Shown piece after piece: positions 36,374 through 49,167 of a stretch of DNA of 64,000 bases (position 1 is its first letter; each line of letters begins with the position of its first letter). The position numbers and the translations under genes are program-made. Source of the stretch: Conchocele bisecta (lineage: Eukaryota; Mollusca; Bivalvia; Lucinida; Thyasiridae); the NCBI GenBank assembly GCA_029237695.1, contig CM055280.1:30919102-30983101 (forward strand). Reading direction: 5' to 3'. Under the pieces are notes generated by a model, which was not told the DNA's origin, did no database searches, and saw only the letters and a program-made list of their open reading frames with translations.

Positions 36374-37385
36374 CTCGTACATTACCATCTTATATAAAGA
36401 AAGGTGGATAACATTGTGGCCATTATAGAAAGAGCCCTATCGTTTCCGACTCGCACAAACACAATACACATCGATTACATGTATGATGTCTGTCGCTGGC
36501 AATCGATAAAGGTATTAGGTGAGTGAATATATTCATTTCAAATCGCTCTTTCCAGCATTTATTCAGTTATTCGCATTTTGTGTACCCCATTCAAAGCGAA
36601 ATTTGCGTGTACGAAAGAATCTCACACATAATCGGAGGCCGTCCGGCGTGGATTATCGGTCATATTTGACCAATAACTGATCGCCAGCTCAAACTAAAGT
36701 GGTGCACCATGACCATATACATTAGAGACTCAAACCATACAAAGTTCGTCCAATTGTGATCGTTCACCGATCTAAAAAACACCTTTTTTCTACTTTCATT
36801 CATGATTCGCGTACTATCAGATTATGTCTTCCGGAATCCCGAAATAGGTTGAATGACGTCATTACAGTTTAGACTTAGCCAATCAGAGATGTTCTTTACA
36901 TAGACCCTTCCGGTTGTATTATGGAAGATGATGCATTGACCCGGTTCCAGATAATGAACGACATTAGACAAAAAAGTGTTTTTTAGATCGGTGAACGATC
37001 ACAATTGGACGAACTTTGTATGGTTGGAGTTTCTAATGTATATGGTCATGGTGCACCACTTTAGTTTGAGCTGGCGATCAGCTATCGGCCAAATATGACC
37101 GATAATCCACGCCGGACGGCCTCCGATTATGTGTGAGATTCTTTCGTACACGCAACTTTCGCTTTGGATGGGGTAATCAAAACGCGAATAACTCAATAAA
37201 TACTTGAAACAGCGATTTGAAGTGAGTATATTCACAAACCTAATACCTTTATCGATTGCCCGAGACATATTTCATACATTTAATCGATGTTTATTGTGTT
37301 TGTGCGAATCGGAAAAGAGAAGGCTCTTTCTATAATAGCCATATTTATACACACCTTCTATAAATAGAAGATGGTAATGTACGAG
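36374..37385. mobile_element. Foldback element with ~400-bp inverted arms
   Basis: The arms start CTCGTACATTACCATCT and end at its complement. They run inward for about 410 bp to TTAGATCGGTGAACGATC, leaving a ~185-bp unique centre. Arms differ by scattered substitutions and small indels. No transposase is present; ORFs in the arms are incidental. Confidence 0.85.
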
Positions 37386-37389
37386 ACAA

Positions 37390-39020
37390 AGTGGGTGGGG
37401 TAATGGGATTGTTTTTAATATGCATTTTATTTTTTTGGTGTCATAGGTCCGAGTCTTCCATGTAGGCATATACATTTTGAAGAAAACTATATAACAAGTA
37501 CAATGTAAGGTATGTATAAATGTTTATGTTGTTTTGTTCTGTTTGGATCCATATACGGCTTGTCATTGCGGTAAATAAAGTACGAACTTTTTAGTAGGAA
37601 TATTTATATTATAAACAAGGAGTAACCACTGTGATGGTCACAGCATAAGTTTAGGGTATACGTAACATAAGTTTAAAACACTCGTATTTTTTATAACTGG
37701 TGGAATAATGACGCAATTATACACTTATTTCATACATCTAAAGAACAGTTTGTGCCTACTGAGTGGGCATGTACCTTTAAACCCACTCACTTTCACTTCT
37801 TTTCCTACAAACTTCTCATAAGCAATATAGGGAAACACATTAAAGGTACAACAACAACATTGAAGTAAACATAACGAACTCATAACCGAACCATATATGG
37901 CAAGAACTCATGGCAGATTCCCTGGTAGGTATGTTTGTAGACTAGTATACATAGTCTGCATGGTCGACACATACTACAACTGCCTATATTGTTAAACAAT
38001 ATTGGTGGTATATATTCAAATGTGTGTGTATTTGTGTGTTTTAGCAATATTTAGATAAAATGTTGAACTAAATGTGTATGTTTGCTTATTACTTTTAGTA
38101 TTACAGTATAAAGAAGAACAATTATTAAAAAAAAATAAGAAAAAAGTGTAGCAAGTTAAATAATATAATATACTAAGGTCAGTAAGGTCAAAGGTATTTT
38201 CTCTTTGTTTATTACTTTTGATATTTCATTTTCAGTGTGATTTATGGCTTAACGTTGCCCATTTCCATCGCTATGCTTTATTTTATTTACACGACAGTCG
38301 GCATGGTCAGTGAATAACATGATCCAACTACTACACAAATTGATCAGGGTATAGATTGTAGTTTGTTCTGGTGTTATGCTGGGTGCTGGTTGGTGGTATT
38401 TATTCTACAATTGGCAATTTAGTCATAAAGTTCATGTTCTGTTGTATATTTTGGCAGGTTGCCATGGCTATTGGACCTGGGGGATGTGTGATTTATGACT
38501 CATAGGTGTAAGGTCACTTATTGAGAAAATGGATTAGGCTACATTTTTAATTATTAAAATTTGCAAACGACAAGCTGAAATTCAAATTATTCCGTGTCTT
38601 CTGAGAATATTGTACACATGTTGTTTGTAGGGTGTTCCTTGTGTTAGGATAGAATGCTGATCCTTAAAGTATCGGGTTAAAGATGTGTGCTATGTCATCA
38701 AGGCCAATGCTGGTTAAAAATGACGCACTCTTTTGTTCAAATGCATCATAAATTTCAATATTTGTCCCCTGAAATGGAATTCTAAAATTATAATTTCCAA
38801 AGTATTAGTCTGCATGCAGTCAGCGCTTTAGAACATGTTAAAAGTGTCGAGTGCAGTAAAACAAGTTTTAATTGCGAACCTGTTTGATAGGGCTAATTTA
38901 TGGAGTGGGAATTTAGGATGTGTAATAAATAATTTGCGAAATAATGAAATGTGTTTTTAGGAATTAATATTTTGGAGAAAGCAATATAATAATACATGGT
39001 ATGTACATAGTGTGTGTTTA
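37390..39020. other. No gene; family D right end inside
   Basis: A family D right terminal fragment (about 37660-37781, ending GAGTGGGCATGTACCTTTAA) is the only recognised part. The rest is AT-rich without coding signal. Confidence 0.45.
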
Positions 39021-39022
39021 AT

Positions 39023-39408
39023 AGCTTAGATAATCTCAGCTATATGGATGACTTTTACTATTTCATCTGTCTTTTATATTATCTGTATCCTTATTAGCTG
39101 AGACCCGGCCATTATAACATATGGTCACAACAACCTCCATTCTGTCCTGGCATTTGGTGACGAGCGAGCGGTTTAATACTTTGCAGATCTGTTAAAAATC
39201 TTGTACAGACCAATAATAAACATACAAATATACCTACGTTGATCTGGATTATCCTTTTATTTCCTTTTATTCGCAAAACGCGAGAACAAAACAAGCTGTT
39301 ATTTTGACCATATTTTATAATGGCCGGTTCTCAGCTATAAGGATACAGATAATATAAAAGACAGATGAAATAGTAAAAGTCATCCGTAAAGCTGAGTATT
39401 CTAAGCTA
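39023..39408. repeat. TIR element with ~95-bp arms
   Basis: The left arm (AGCTTAGATAATCTCAGC, then ATCTGTCTTTTATATTATCT) mirrors the right arm ending ATTCTAAGCT. The 386-bp element has no transposase. Confidence 0.75.
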
Positions 39409-39599
39409 ACCTTAAACTTGCATACTTATTTTGAAAGTCTCATATTTGGAAGTAAACATGCACAAAATTGTGTTATCTTCAGTCAGCATTTGTATTGCTT
39501 TTGTGCAATAGTGAACAATGATTGTCACATGTATACCTTACCACATTGTTCTTGATAAGTGTTTTTGTAACTGATTTTCAAATTTTATTTTTGTATTCA

Positions 39600-41100
39600 T
39601 ACAAGATGGAAGTTCTACATACTGGTCTACATATTGCCGATATAATAGTCCGATCATCCTGCGAAGTACAATTATGATCAGGAACTACATATGCAATGGT
39701 CTACATATTGCCGATATTATGATCAGGAACTACAATGGTCTACATATTGCCGATATTATGATCAGGTACTACAATAGTCTACATACTGCCGACAGTCCGA
39801 CAATTTTGGGTAGATATTCATTATGATCAGGGACTACAATGGTCTACATATTGCCAATAGTCAGACCATCCTGGGTAGATATCCATTATGATCAGGAACA
39901 TAATGTCAATAGTCCCACCATACACTGTAGATATCTATTATGATCAGGGACTACAATGGTCTACATATTGCAGGTAGTCTGACGATCCTGGATAGATATC
40001 CATTTTGATCAGGGACTACAGTGGTCTACATATTGCCGATATTCCAACCATCCTGGGTATATATCTATTATGATCAGGGACTACACTGGTCTACATATTG
40101 TTGATAGTCCGACCATCCTGGATAGACATCCATTATGATCAGGAACAACAATGGTCTACATATTGCAGGTAGTCCGACCATCCTGGGTAGATATCCATTA
40201 TGATCAGGAACTACAATGGTCTACATATTGCCAATAGTTCCATGGGAAAATATATGTTTCGCAATAAAATCAATATTTTATGGAATTTCATCAAATACAT
40301 TTTTTTTTATGGAGGGTGATGTTTTTGTTATTGATGAAAAAGTACTTGCATTTAAATATTTTTTAGATTTATTATGTTTAATAGCCAAAAGTTCGTCGGC
40401 AGAAAATCGTGGAACAGACAGTAGACCATTGTAGTGACAAGTCCCTGACCATAAAAGCAAAACGTGGAACAGATAGTAGTTATTGCTGTTATTCCGACCA
40501 TCATGGGTAGATATCCATTATGGACTACACTGCTCTACATATTGCCGATAGTCAAACTATTCTATTTGCATATCCATTATGATCAGGGACTACAATGGTC
40601 TGCATATTGCAGGTAGTCCCGCCATCCTGGGTATATATGCATTATGATCAGGGACTACAATGGTCTGCATATTGCAGGTAGTTCCACCATCCTGGGTAAA
40701 TAACCATTATGATCAGGGACTACAATGGTCTGCATATTGCAGGTAGTTCCACCATCCTGGGTATATATCCATTATGATCAGGGACTACAATGGTCTGCAT
40801 ATTGCAGGTAGTCCCACCATCCTGGGTATATATCCATTATGATCAGGGACTACAATGGTCTGCATATTGCAGGTAGTCCCACCATCCTGTGAAAATATGC
40901 ATTATGATCAGGGACTACAATGGTCTGCATATTGCAGGTAGTCCCGCCATCCTGGGTAAATATCCATTATGATCAGGAACTACACTGCTCTGAATATTGC
41001 AGGTGGTCCCACCATCCTGGGTATATATCCATTATGATCAGGGACTACACTGCTCTACATATTGCAGGTAGTCCAACCATCCTGGGTAAATACCCATTAT
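39600..41100. repeat. 65-bp minisatellite, ~20 copies
   Basis: Units of ATTATGATCAGGGACTACAA plus TGGTCTGCATATTGCAGGTA and CCATCCTGGGTA have an exact 65-bp period near 40641-40836. Units are more diverged left of 40240, and a foreign segment interrupts at about 40240-40440. Confidence 0.9.
40240..40440. repeat. Foldback-family segment inserted in the 65-bp array
   Basis: It is related to the foldback arms at 32340-32690 (CAATAAAATCAATATTTTATGG, GGAGGGTGATGTTTTTG, AATAGCCAAAAGTTCGTCGG). Confidence 0.6.
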
Positions 41101-41134
41101 TTAATCTCCAAATAAACAAATGAAATAAGCTGGA

Positions 41135-42125
41135 TCATGGGAAAACAGTACATGTTAACGTTGTACAGAACTATGCTGGTCTGTACGAGACGGGCACATG
41201 CTGTACATGTATACGTTATACAGAGCTATGCTGGTCTGTACGAGATGGGTACATGCTGTACATGTATACGTTGTACAGAGCTATGCTGGACTATAATAGA
41301 CGGCACATACTGTTCGTTTGTTTGTTTGTTGTGGTTTAACGGCCTATCAACAGCTAATGTCATTTAAGGCCGGGTCAATGGGTTTAGTACTAAATCCCAT
41401 ATATTACCTGTACAAGTACATGTACATGTTCAAGTACATGTACAAATGGGGGGAAAATCACAAAATCAGAACTGAATATTAACAATAACAAAACTATATA
41501 TTCATCCCTGAAATCAGAATAATCCTGATCTGATGCCAGGTCCTCGCCACACAAGAATCACTTGGCCCCTCCCAAAAAGCAGTAGGATCAGTAATAATCT
41601 TGCTACTTTTATAATGGGTAGTCTGTACAAGATGGGTACATGCTGTACATGTATACGTTGTATAGAGATATGCTGGTCTGTACGAGATGGGTACATGATG
41701 TACATATATACGTTGTACAGAACAGTATAAATATGGGCACATGCTGTACATTCATAGGTTGTACAGAGCTTTGCTGGTCTATACAAGACGGGCATCTGCT
41801 GTACATCTACACGTTGTACATATCTATGCCGGTCTGTACGAGACGGGCACATGCTGTGCATGTATACATCATACATAACGATGCTGGTCTGTACGAGACG
41901 GGCACATGCTGTACATGTATACATTATACAGAGCTATGCTAGTCTATGCGAGACGTGCACATGCTGTACATCTATACGTTGACGGTTGTACAGAACTATG
42001 CTGGTATGTGCGAGATGGACACATGCTGTACATGTATACATCATACAGAGCTATGCTGGTCTATACAAGACGGGCACATGCTGTACATCTATGCGTTGTA
42101 CATAACTATGCTGGTCTATACGAAA
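41135..42125. repeat. 55-bp minisatellite, interrupted by a SINE
   Basis: Units read CTATGCTGGTCTGTACGAGA, CGGGCACATGCTGTACATG and TATACGTTATACAGAG. Interlocking ORFs on both strands repeat the same ~18-residue peptide and are artefacts. Confidence 0.9.
41314..41617 (-). mobile_element. SINE family C copy inside the 55-bp array
   Basis: It runs from the GTTTGTTTGTTGTGG tail to the AAAGTAGCAAG block. The head is missing. Array units resume on both sides. Confidence 0.75.
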
Positions 42126-42244
42126 ATACACACTTCTTAATTAGAGCAGAGATATCTGCCACAGATTTGACCCAGGAAATGGACATTTAATTGGTATGAT
42201 GAGCTTGTAAACACTTGATAGTCTACCTGTATATGCTTTAGACT

Positions 42245-43265
42245 AGTGTGTGCCCTTGTACCCAATGTAACCCATCGTACCCTATTGTAGATGCTGTAGA
42301 ATGTTTTTGTCGCGTCCGTCCGTACCTGTTTATTTCTTGGTTAATGTTTTTCGGTATACTATCAAGCCTCGGCGGGCGCGACATGCGGGCAGCGGCCATC
42401 TCGTGTATGCTCGTAGATATTGTGTGTTCATGTATACTATTCTGTACCCTATGTAACCCATTGTACCTTATCGTACTACAATGTAGATGCTGTAGAATAT
42501 TTTGTTCCCTTGTACCCTATGTAACCCATCGTACCCTATTGTATATGTTGTAGACTATTGTGTGCCCTTGTAACATATCGTAACCCTAATGTAGATGCTG
42601 TAGACTATTGTGTGCCCTTGTACCCTATGTAACCCATTGTACCCTATCGTACCCTATTGTAGATGCTGTAGACCATTTGTGCCCTTGTACCCTATGTAAC
42701 CCATTGTACCCTATTGTAGATGTTGTAGTCCATTGTGTGACCTTGTAACCTATCGTACCCTAATGCAGATGCTGTAGACTAGTGTTTGCCCTTGTACCCT
42801 ATGTAACCCATTGTACCCGATTGTAGATGTTGTAGACTATTTTTTGCCCTTATACACTATGTAACCCATTGTACCTTATCGTACCCTAATGTAGATGTTG
42901 TAGACTATTTTGTGCCCTTGTACCCTATGTAACCCATTGTTTGTTTGTTGGGGTTTAACGGCCTATCAACAGCTAAGGTCATTTAAGGCCGGGTCAATGG
43001 GTTTAGTACTAAATCCCATGTATTACCTGTACAAGTACATGTACATGTTCAACGTAACCAATTGTACCCTATCGTACCCTAATGTAGATGTTGTAGACTA
43101 TTTTGTGCCGTTGTACCCTATGTAACCCATTTGTACCCTATTGTAGATGTTGTAGACTATTTCGTGCCCTTGTACCCTATTTAACCCATTGTACCCTATT
43201 GTACCCTATTATAGATGTTGTAGACTATTTTATATGCGTGTACCCTATGTAACCCACTGTTTACA
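42245..43265. repeat. ~66-bp minisatellite
   Basis: Units read TGTAGACTATTTTGTGCCCT, TGTACCCTATGTAACCCATT and GTACCCTATCGTACCCTAA. Unit length varies through an internal GTACCCTATYGT subrepeat. Confidence 0.85.
42938..43053 (-). mobile_element. SINE family C 3' fragment inside the 66-bp array
   Basis: Only the tail-proximal ~115 bp (TTTGTTTGTTGGGG to GTACATGTTCAA) is present, inserted within CCCATTGT of an array unit. Confidence 0.75.
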
Positions 43266-43589
43266 ATACCATTTGTATACATTTTTCTTGTAACCTATTG
43301 TCATGATGGTAGTATTAAACTGTAGGGAATCTGCCATGATTTCATATTAGCTATACGTTGATACCAGGTATGTCAGCTACACACTGGATGACGGTCCACT
43401 GAAGGATAACTAAAATGTGCATGAAGAATTATATAGTAAAATATATACATGGATTCCATTGTAGCAATGATATATGCAGAATATATAAATACATAATAGA
43501 TGAAACTTTAAACGCCAGGAAATGTAGTTTGTAAACTATGGAGAAATGCTGTAGTAACTTGTAGGATATTTTGGCCAATATTTTAAAAT

Positions 43590-45605
43590 ACAACTATGTT
43601 ACACCTTGTTACGGTACACACTTCAGCATTTTTACGGTCCTCTGGAAAACATGTCCAATTCCATTTTTTTTAATTTATTTTGGCCTTTCGTTACAGTAGA
43701 TGTGCATGATGTTTTAAAATACTCTGCTACACCTTGTTACGCTTTGTTACAGTATTTCCCCATACGTTACACATGTTATCATTGTTACGGTCCTCTACAA
43801 AACATGTCCAATTTGTTTGGCCTTTCGTTACAGTCGTTACACCGTTACAGTGTAACGATGAACATGTGCAGGATATTTTAAAATACAACTCTGTTACACC
43901 TTGTTACGCTTTGTTACAGTATTTCCCCCATACGTTTCACATGTTATCATTGTTACGGTCCTCTAGAAAACATGTCTAATTGTGTAGGCCTTTCGTTACA
44001 GTCGTTACACCGCTACAGTGTAACGATGAAGATGTGCAGGATATTTTAAAATACAACTCTGTTAAACTTGTAGCGCTTCGTTACAGTATTTCCCCATACG
44101 TTTCACATGTTATCATTGTTACGGTCTTCTAGAAAACATGTCTAATTGTGTAGGCCTTTCGTTACAGCCATTACACCGTTACACTGTAACGATGAAGATG
44201 TGCAGGATATTTTAAAATACAACTCTGTTACACATTGTTACGCTTTGTTACAGTGTTTCCCCATACGTTACACATTTTATCATTGTTACGGTCATCTACT
44301 GTCCAATTTCGTTGGCCTTTCGTTACAGTCGTTACAGTGTAGCGATGAAGATGTACAGGATATTTTAAAATACAACTCTGTTGCACCTTGTTACGCTTTG
44401 TTACAGTATTTCCCCATATGTTACACATTTTATCATTGTTACGGTTATCTACTGTCCAATTTCGTTGGCCTTTCGTTACAGTCGTTACAGTGTAGCGATG
44501 AAGATGTGCAGGATATTTTAAAATACAACTCTGTTACACCTTGTTACGCTTTGTTACAGTATTTCCCCATACGTTACACATTTTATCATTGTTACGGTTA
44601 TCTACTGTCCAATTTCGTTGGCCTTTCGTTACAGTCGTTACAGTGTAGCGATGAAGATGTGCAGGATATTTTAAAATACAACTCCGTTACACCTTGTTAC
44701 GCTTTGTTACAGTATTTTCCCATACGCTACACATTTTATCATTGTTAAGGTCCTCTAGAAAACATGTCCAATTTGCTTGGCCTTTCGTTACAGTCATTGC
44801 ACCGTTACATTGTAACGATTAAGATGTGCAGGATATTTTGAAATACAACTCCGTTACACCGTGTTACGCTTTGTTACAGTATTTCCCCATACGTTACACA
44901 CTTCATCGTTGTTACGGTCCTCTAGAAAACATGTACATTTTGTTTGGCCTTTCGTTACAGTCGTTACACCATTACATTGTAACGATGAAGATGTGCAGAA
45001 TATTTTCAAATACAACCCTGTTACACCTTGTTACGCTTTATTACAGTATTTCCCCATACGTTACACATTTTATCATTGTTACGGTCCTCTAGAAAACATG
45101 TCCAATTGTTTTGGCCTTTCGTTACAGTCGTTACACCGTTACAGTGTAACGATGAAGATGTGCAGAATATTTTAAAATACAACCCTGTTACACCTTGTTA
45201 CGCTTTGTTACAGTATTTCCCCATACGTTACACATTTTAGCATTGTTACGGTCCTCTAGAAAACATGTCCAATTGTTTTGGCCTTTCGTTACAGTCGTTA
45301 CACTGTTACAGTGTAACGATGAAGATGTGCAGAATATTTTAAAATACAACCCTGTTACACCTTGTTAAGCTTTGTTACAGTATTTCCCCATACGTTACAC
45401 ATTTCATCGTTGTTACGGTCCTCTAGAAAACATGTCCATTTTGTTTGGCCTTTCGTTACAGTCGTTACACCATTACATTGTAATGATGAAGATGTGCAGA
45501 TTATTTTAAAATACAACCCTGTTACACCTTGTTACGCTTTGTTACAGTATTTCCCCATACGTTACACATTTAGCATGTTACGGTCCTCTAGAAAACATGT
45601 CCATT
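43590..45605. repeat. 153-167 bp tandem array rich in GTTAC
   Basis: About 12 units contain CTTGTTACGCTTTGTTACAG, ATTTCCCCATACGTTACAC, GGCCTTTCGTTACAG and a GTTACANTGTAAC palindrome. Units of 153 bp lie in the middle and longer ones at the ends. The 153-bp unit is a multiple of three and keeps a 200-codon ORF open at 44146-44748; that ORF has no start context or unique sequence and is not called a gene. Confidence 0.9.
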
Positions 45606-45654
45606 TTTTTTAAAAATAAGCAATAAAACAGAAAACATCAATAGTATATATCAG

Positions 45655-45770
45655 TTACTGGGGAAAATATCCTTCGTTACAATGTTACACCGTTACACTG
45701 TAACAAAATGGGAACCTCCTGACAGTTGGTATATTTTTGTGCAGTATCTAGAAATCGGCTTCATGCAGAA
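45655..45770 (+). repeat. Terminal flank of the GTTAC repeat family
   Basis: It contains GGGGAAAATATCCTTCGTTA, a CCGTTACACTGTAAC palindrome and CAGTTGGTATATTTTTGTGC. Its inverted counterpart is at 34795-34920. Confidence 0.65.
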
Positions 45771-45774
45771 TACA

Positions 45775-46340
45775 GGCAATTTGAAAATATGTCAACAATT
45801 TAAAACAAAAAGTGGACTGGTACCTTAACAGATATTTTCAAGTGTCCGATAAACTGATTGTCAGGATAACTGGTATGACCCCTAGTACATACTACACACA
45901 TTCCTATGAAATTAACACAAACATCAAACGATTTATTTGATTGCTTAATTGCATAATTCTTCTCATAAAGTGAATGGATATAGGTCCATTATGGCATATC
46001 ATAATAAAGAAACATTCGTTGAACAACACGGACAGAATCGGACACTGGTACTAAACGTGAACCGGTCCATAGTGTGTTCACTTCAAATATCTCGTGAACC
46101 AGTTTAACGTATCTGACAAGTATTTCAATTTAGAGAATGTAACATAGTCATTTAAAAAAAGTAAATGTCAGCAAAACACACCAGGTTATACGTTGTGTGT
46201 GGAGAACCGAGGCAAAAACTATCTCCGTCTGACAGCTGTGATAGCATGGAAACATCGGAGATTGCCGTATGTTTACCTGTACAGTGTAACCCGGATGAAA
46301 GATGGCAGCGGAACTGTAACTTGGTGTATTGTGATTGACT
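45775..46340. other. No supported gene
   Basis: The last ~150 bp may be out-of-frame upstream LINE sequence (H-R-R-L-P in another frame). Nothing else was recognised. Confidence 0.35.
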
Positions 46341-46344
46341 TTTC

Positions 46345-46855
46345 GGAATACATAGAGATAATAGATTATGTAATATATGTAATAGACAGGCATTAGGTGA
46401 TGAATTCCACTATCTTTTTAATTGTGTCTATTTTTCCCAAGAAAGACAAAAGTATATTCACAAAGATTTTTATACATCGCCTAACACCTTCAAATTTAAT
46501 ATAATTATGAATTCTTTGGATAAACAAACGCTAGTAAAGTTAGCATTGTTTATGAAAGTTATCATATCAAAATTTAATTGATGCCTGTCCTGACAGAAGC
46601 AGTCTTAGAGGTTAGTGGTGAACACTAGTCTACATTAAATCATTATGTCATGGTAGGGATCTTCACTGCTCACTTCATACGAGACTTGTTTTGTTAAAAG
46701 TATTAAGGTCATCTTCCTTGACTTCATGTATGTAGAATCACATTGTTTGTGTGTCTTTCATCATGCCATGTTTGTTTGTTTAATATGTTATATTTTCTTC
46801 TTAACTCAGATGCCCATATGGGCCATGAGTAATAAAACTTGAAACTTGACAAATG
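46345..46855 (+). mobile_element. LINE 3' fragment with zinc-knuckle-like motif, 3' UTR and tail
   Basis: The frame starting near 46345 encodes R-L-C-N-I-C-N followed by G-D-E-F-H-Y-L-F-N-C, a CX2C...HX4C arrangement typical of the C terminus of CR1-like ORF2 proteins, and stops at 46581. The 3' UTR ends GGGCCATGAGTAATAAAACT with a repeated ACTTGAAACTTGA tail. It belongs to the same broad group as 3690-5003, but here the cysteine segment missing in that copy is present. Confidence 0.7.
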
Positions 46856-47062
46856 GCGTACAATAATCATAGGGGAGGTAATTCATTTAGGGTGTAAGTC
46901 TACATCCTGCCTCTATATGGCACCATAATTGGCGCGTCTGTCTATCTAGACAAACCGGTAGCGGTACACTGTACAGTATAGCAAATGGATATACTTACAG
47001 CATTGGAACAGGTTGGCGAATGTTCATATATGGCAATTTTATCACATTCCGATAGTAGACTT

Positions 47063-47264
47063 AGTATCTCATGAACCATATTTACAAAATTTACGATATT
47101 TTCCGTAAATGAAGTAGAAAGTTCACGAACTTTTCATAGCAAATGCGCATTTGCTATGAACATTTCAGCATCTTTCGACGTCATTTACAAAAAATATCAC
47201 AGTTTCTGTCAATATATTTCATGAAAAATCACACAGGTACAAAACCACATTGCGTGCTTCATAT
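47063..47264. repeat. Diverged family A palindrome
   Basis: The centre TAGCAAATGCGCATTTGCTA near 47150 is a perfect palindrome. Outer arms carry ATTTACAAAATTTACGATAT and GGTACAAAACCACATTGCG. Confidence 0.65.
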
Positions 47265-47459
47265 ACATTGGAAATAGGAGTGTTCACTTGTGGCCCGTAC
47301 ACCACCGCCTGCGTTAATCTTGCCAACATTTGTCAATTGTTTTCTTTTAAAATACTTTAAATGGATCAGCTTGCTTGGCTGAGCCTGAGATATTCAGAAA
47401 CGTTTACATCAAGGCAAGATAAACGCCGGCGGTTGTGTATCAGATAATTGCGCAATAAA

Positions 47460-47918
47460 TTAAAGGTGCATGCCCACTCAGTAGGCACAAAATGTTCTTT
47501 ATAGGAATTAAATAAGTGTATAATTGTGTCACTCGTCCACCAGTACTAAAAAGTACAAGTACCCGCTATACAGATATAATAATTTAGTAACATTTATTTT
47601 ACTGATAGTCACACGCGGTGGTATCAGGCTATTTTCATACGCAATTTTTTTAGTTATTTATACTAATTAAATGCGTCACCTGAAAAAATAATATTCAATA
47701 GACAGATTATAAAGTATATGGTCATTGCAATGAAGGAAACACGGTTATCGCCCCTGATATCAGTGTGGAAATTTTACGTCTCATATAAAATCTATAATAA
47801 TGCCAATCAATGCATGGGTTAATGGTGAATGAATGTTTAATTTGTTAGAAAATGTCTCAGATTATGTTTCCCATATAAAGAACAGTTTGTGCCTACTGAG
47901 TGGGCATGTACCTTTAAA
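47460..47918. mobile_element. Family D short member (MITE) with intact TIRs
   Basis: Its ends are TTAAAGGTGCATGCCCACTC and GAGTGGGCATGTACCTTTAA. The ~458-bp body has no ORF. Its right part matches the right end of the 2.87-kb member. Confidence 0.8.
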
Positions 47919-47947
47919 TCTCCGAATATTATTGGAAAGATATGGTG

Positions 47948-48080
47948 GCTAGTTATGGAACATTTCGTCTCTTCGTGTCCACACCACGTAGAGACGAACA
48001 TGTAATTATCCCGTCAACACAGTGCGTATGTGCCGTGAACACGGTGCCTTGAAACATTTTTGATATCCAGTCGATACTAT
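47948..48080. repeat. Fragments of the short-palindrome family and family G
   Basis: GGTGGCTAGTTATGGAACAT to GTAGAGACGAAC resembles the terminus of 54684-55450. ATTATCCCGTCAACACAG to GATATCCAG is a family G end. Confidence 0.55.
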
Positions 48081-48139
48081 TTTTGCATTGACTATTAAGC
48101 CAACCCAATCTTCATCTCCATACTCTCGGAGGCAGAGTA

Positions 48140-48840
48140 TGGCAAGCCAAATGCACAATAATTCGTTAAACCATGGTTTGGAGCTTAAACCCTAGTTTAG
48201 GCTCTTCAAACTCTAGTTTGAGCTTAAACTGCCATTTGAGATCCCAACTGGTAGTTTTCTTAAACCCTGGATTGGGCAATTATTGTGCACTTGGCGGCTC
48301 AAACCATCGTTTAGACTCTCAAAGTAGGGTTTCTGATAGCTTAAACCACGGTTTGAGCTCAAACCCCAGTTTAGACTGCCAAAACCCTAGTTTAGGCTCG
48401 CCAAATGCACAATAATTCACTAAACCCCAGTTTGAGAGTATAAACCATGGTTTAGGCTCTCATATCCCAGTTTGAGCAATGATTGTGCATTTGGCCAGAA
48501 ACTGCCGTTTGAGGTCGTAATCCAATAAAAAACCTAAACCCTAGTTTGGACCCAAACCACAGTTTAAGAAAAAAACTGTCAATCGTGATCCCAAACGGTA
48601 GTTTTCTTAAACCCTGGTTTGAGCAATTATTGTGCACTTGGCGACAGGCCGTTTAGACTCTCAAACTAAGGTTTCCGATAGCTTAAACCACGGTTTGAGC
48701 TCAAACCCCAGTTTGGACTGCCCAAACCCTAGTTAAGGCTCGCAAATGCACAATAATTCACTAAACCCCAGTTTGAGAGTCTAAACCAGGGTTTAGGCTC
48801 TCAAAACAATTAGTGTGCACTTGACGGTCACAGTTTAGGC
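48140..48840. repeat. Array of ~22-bp palindromes, AAACC-NNN-GGTTT type
   Basis: Dozens of words such as TAAACCATGGTTTGG, CAAACCCCAGTTTAGAC and TTAAACCACGGTTTGAG follow each other. They are interspersed with repeated CCAAATGCACAATAATTC and its inverse CAATTATTGTGCACTTGGC, which form larger inverted pairs. No coding potential is supported. Confidence 0.8.
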
Positions 48841-49167
48841 AGAGCACAGTTTGGTTAGGACCAATATAATTTCGACACATTGACGTTAATCAGCCTAGGC
48901 CCAGACCGGACTACGTGCTTGCGAAGGCCGACCTGGGACTAAACTGGTCACATTGGTCATAATACACATTTTGTCAACATACTGTCAAGCTTCAACTTGA
49001 TTATAACACACTATGATAATCGCACATAATAAAACTATTAAAATGTATCATGTAATATAACATGCGCCATCGTGGTGAACAAAAAGAATGCATATAAACA
49101 TGACATCGCGTTATGCATACTTAAACAGGTTGAATTATGTCTGATAGACAAGTGGCCATACATTTTG

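Noticed and set aside
36999..37268. 89-codon ORF in the foldback arm
   Set aside because: The other arm carries frameshifts in the same stretch and the peptide has no recognised feature.
41494..42190. Cys/Tyr/His-rich ORFs on both strands
   Set aside because: They arise from the 55-bp minisatellite, and one crosses into the SINE insertion.
44146..44748. 200-codon ORF with 51-residue repeats
   Set aside because: The 153-bp unit is divisible by three, so one open unit keeps the whole array open. There is no unique sequence, start context or recognised domain.
48360..48400. Telomere-like AAACCCTAG words
   Set aside because: They occur inside palindromic units with other centres (AAACCATGG, AAACCCCAG) and never as a pure tandem telomere repeat.
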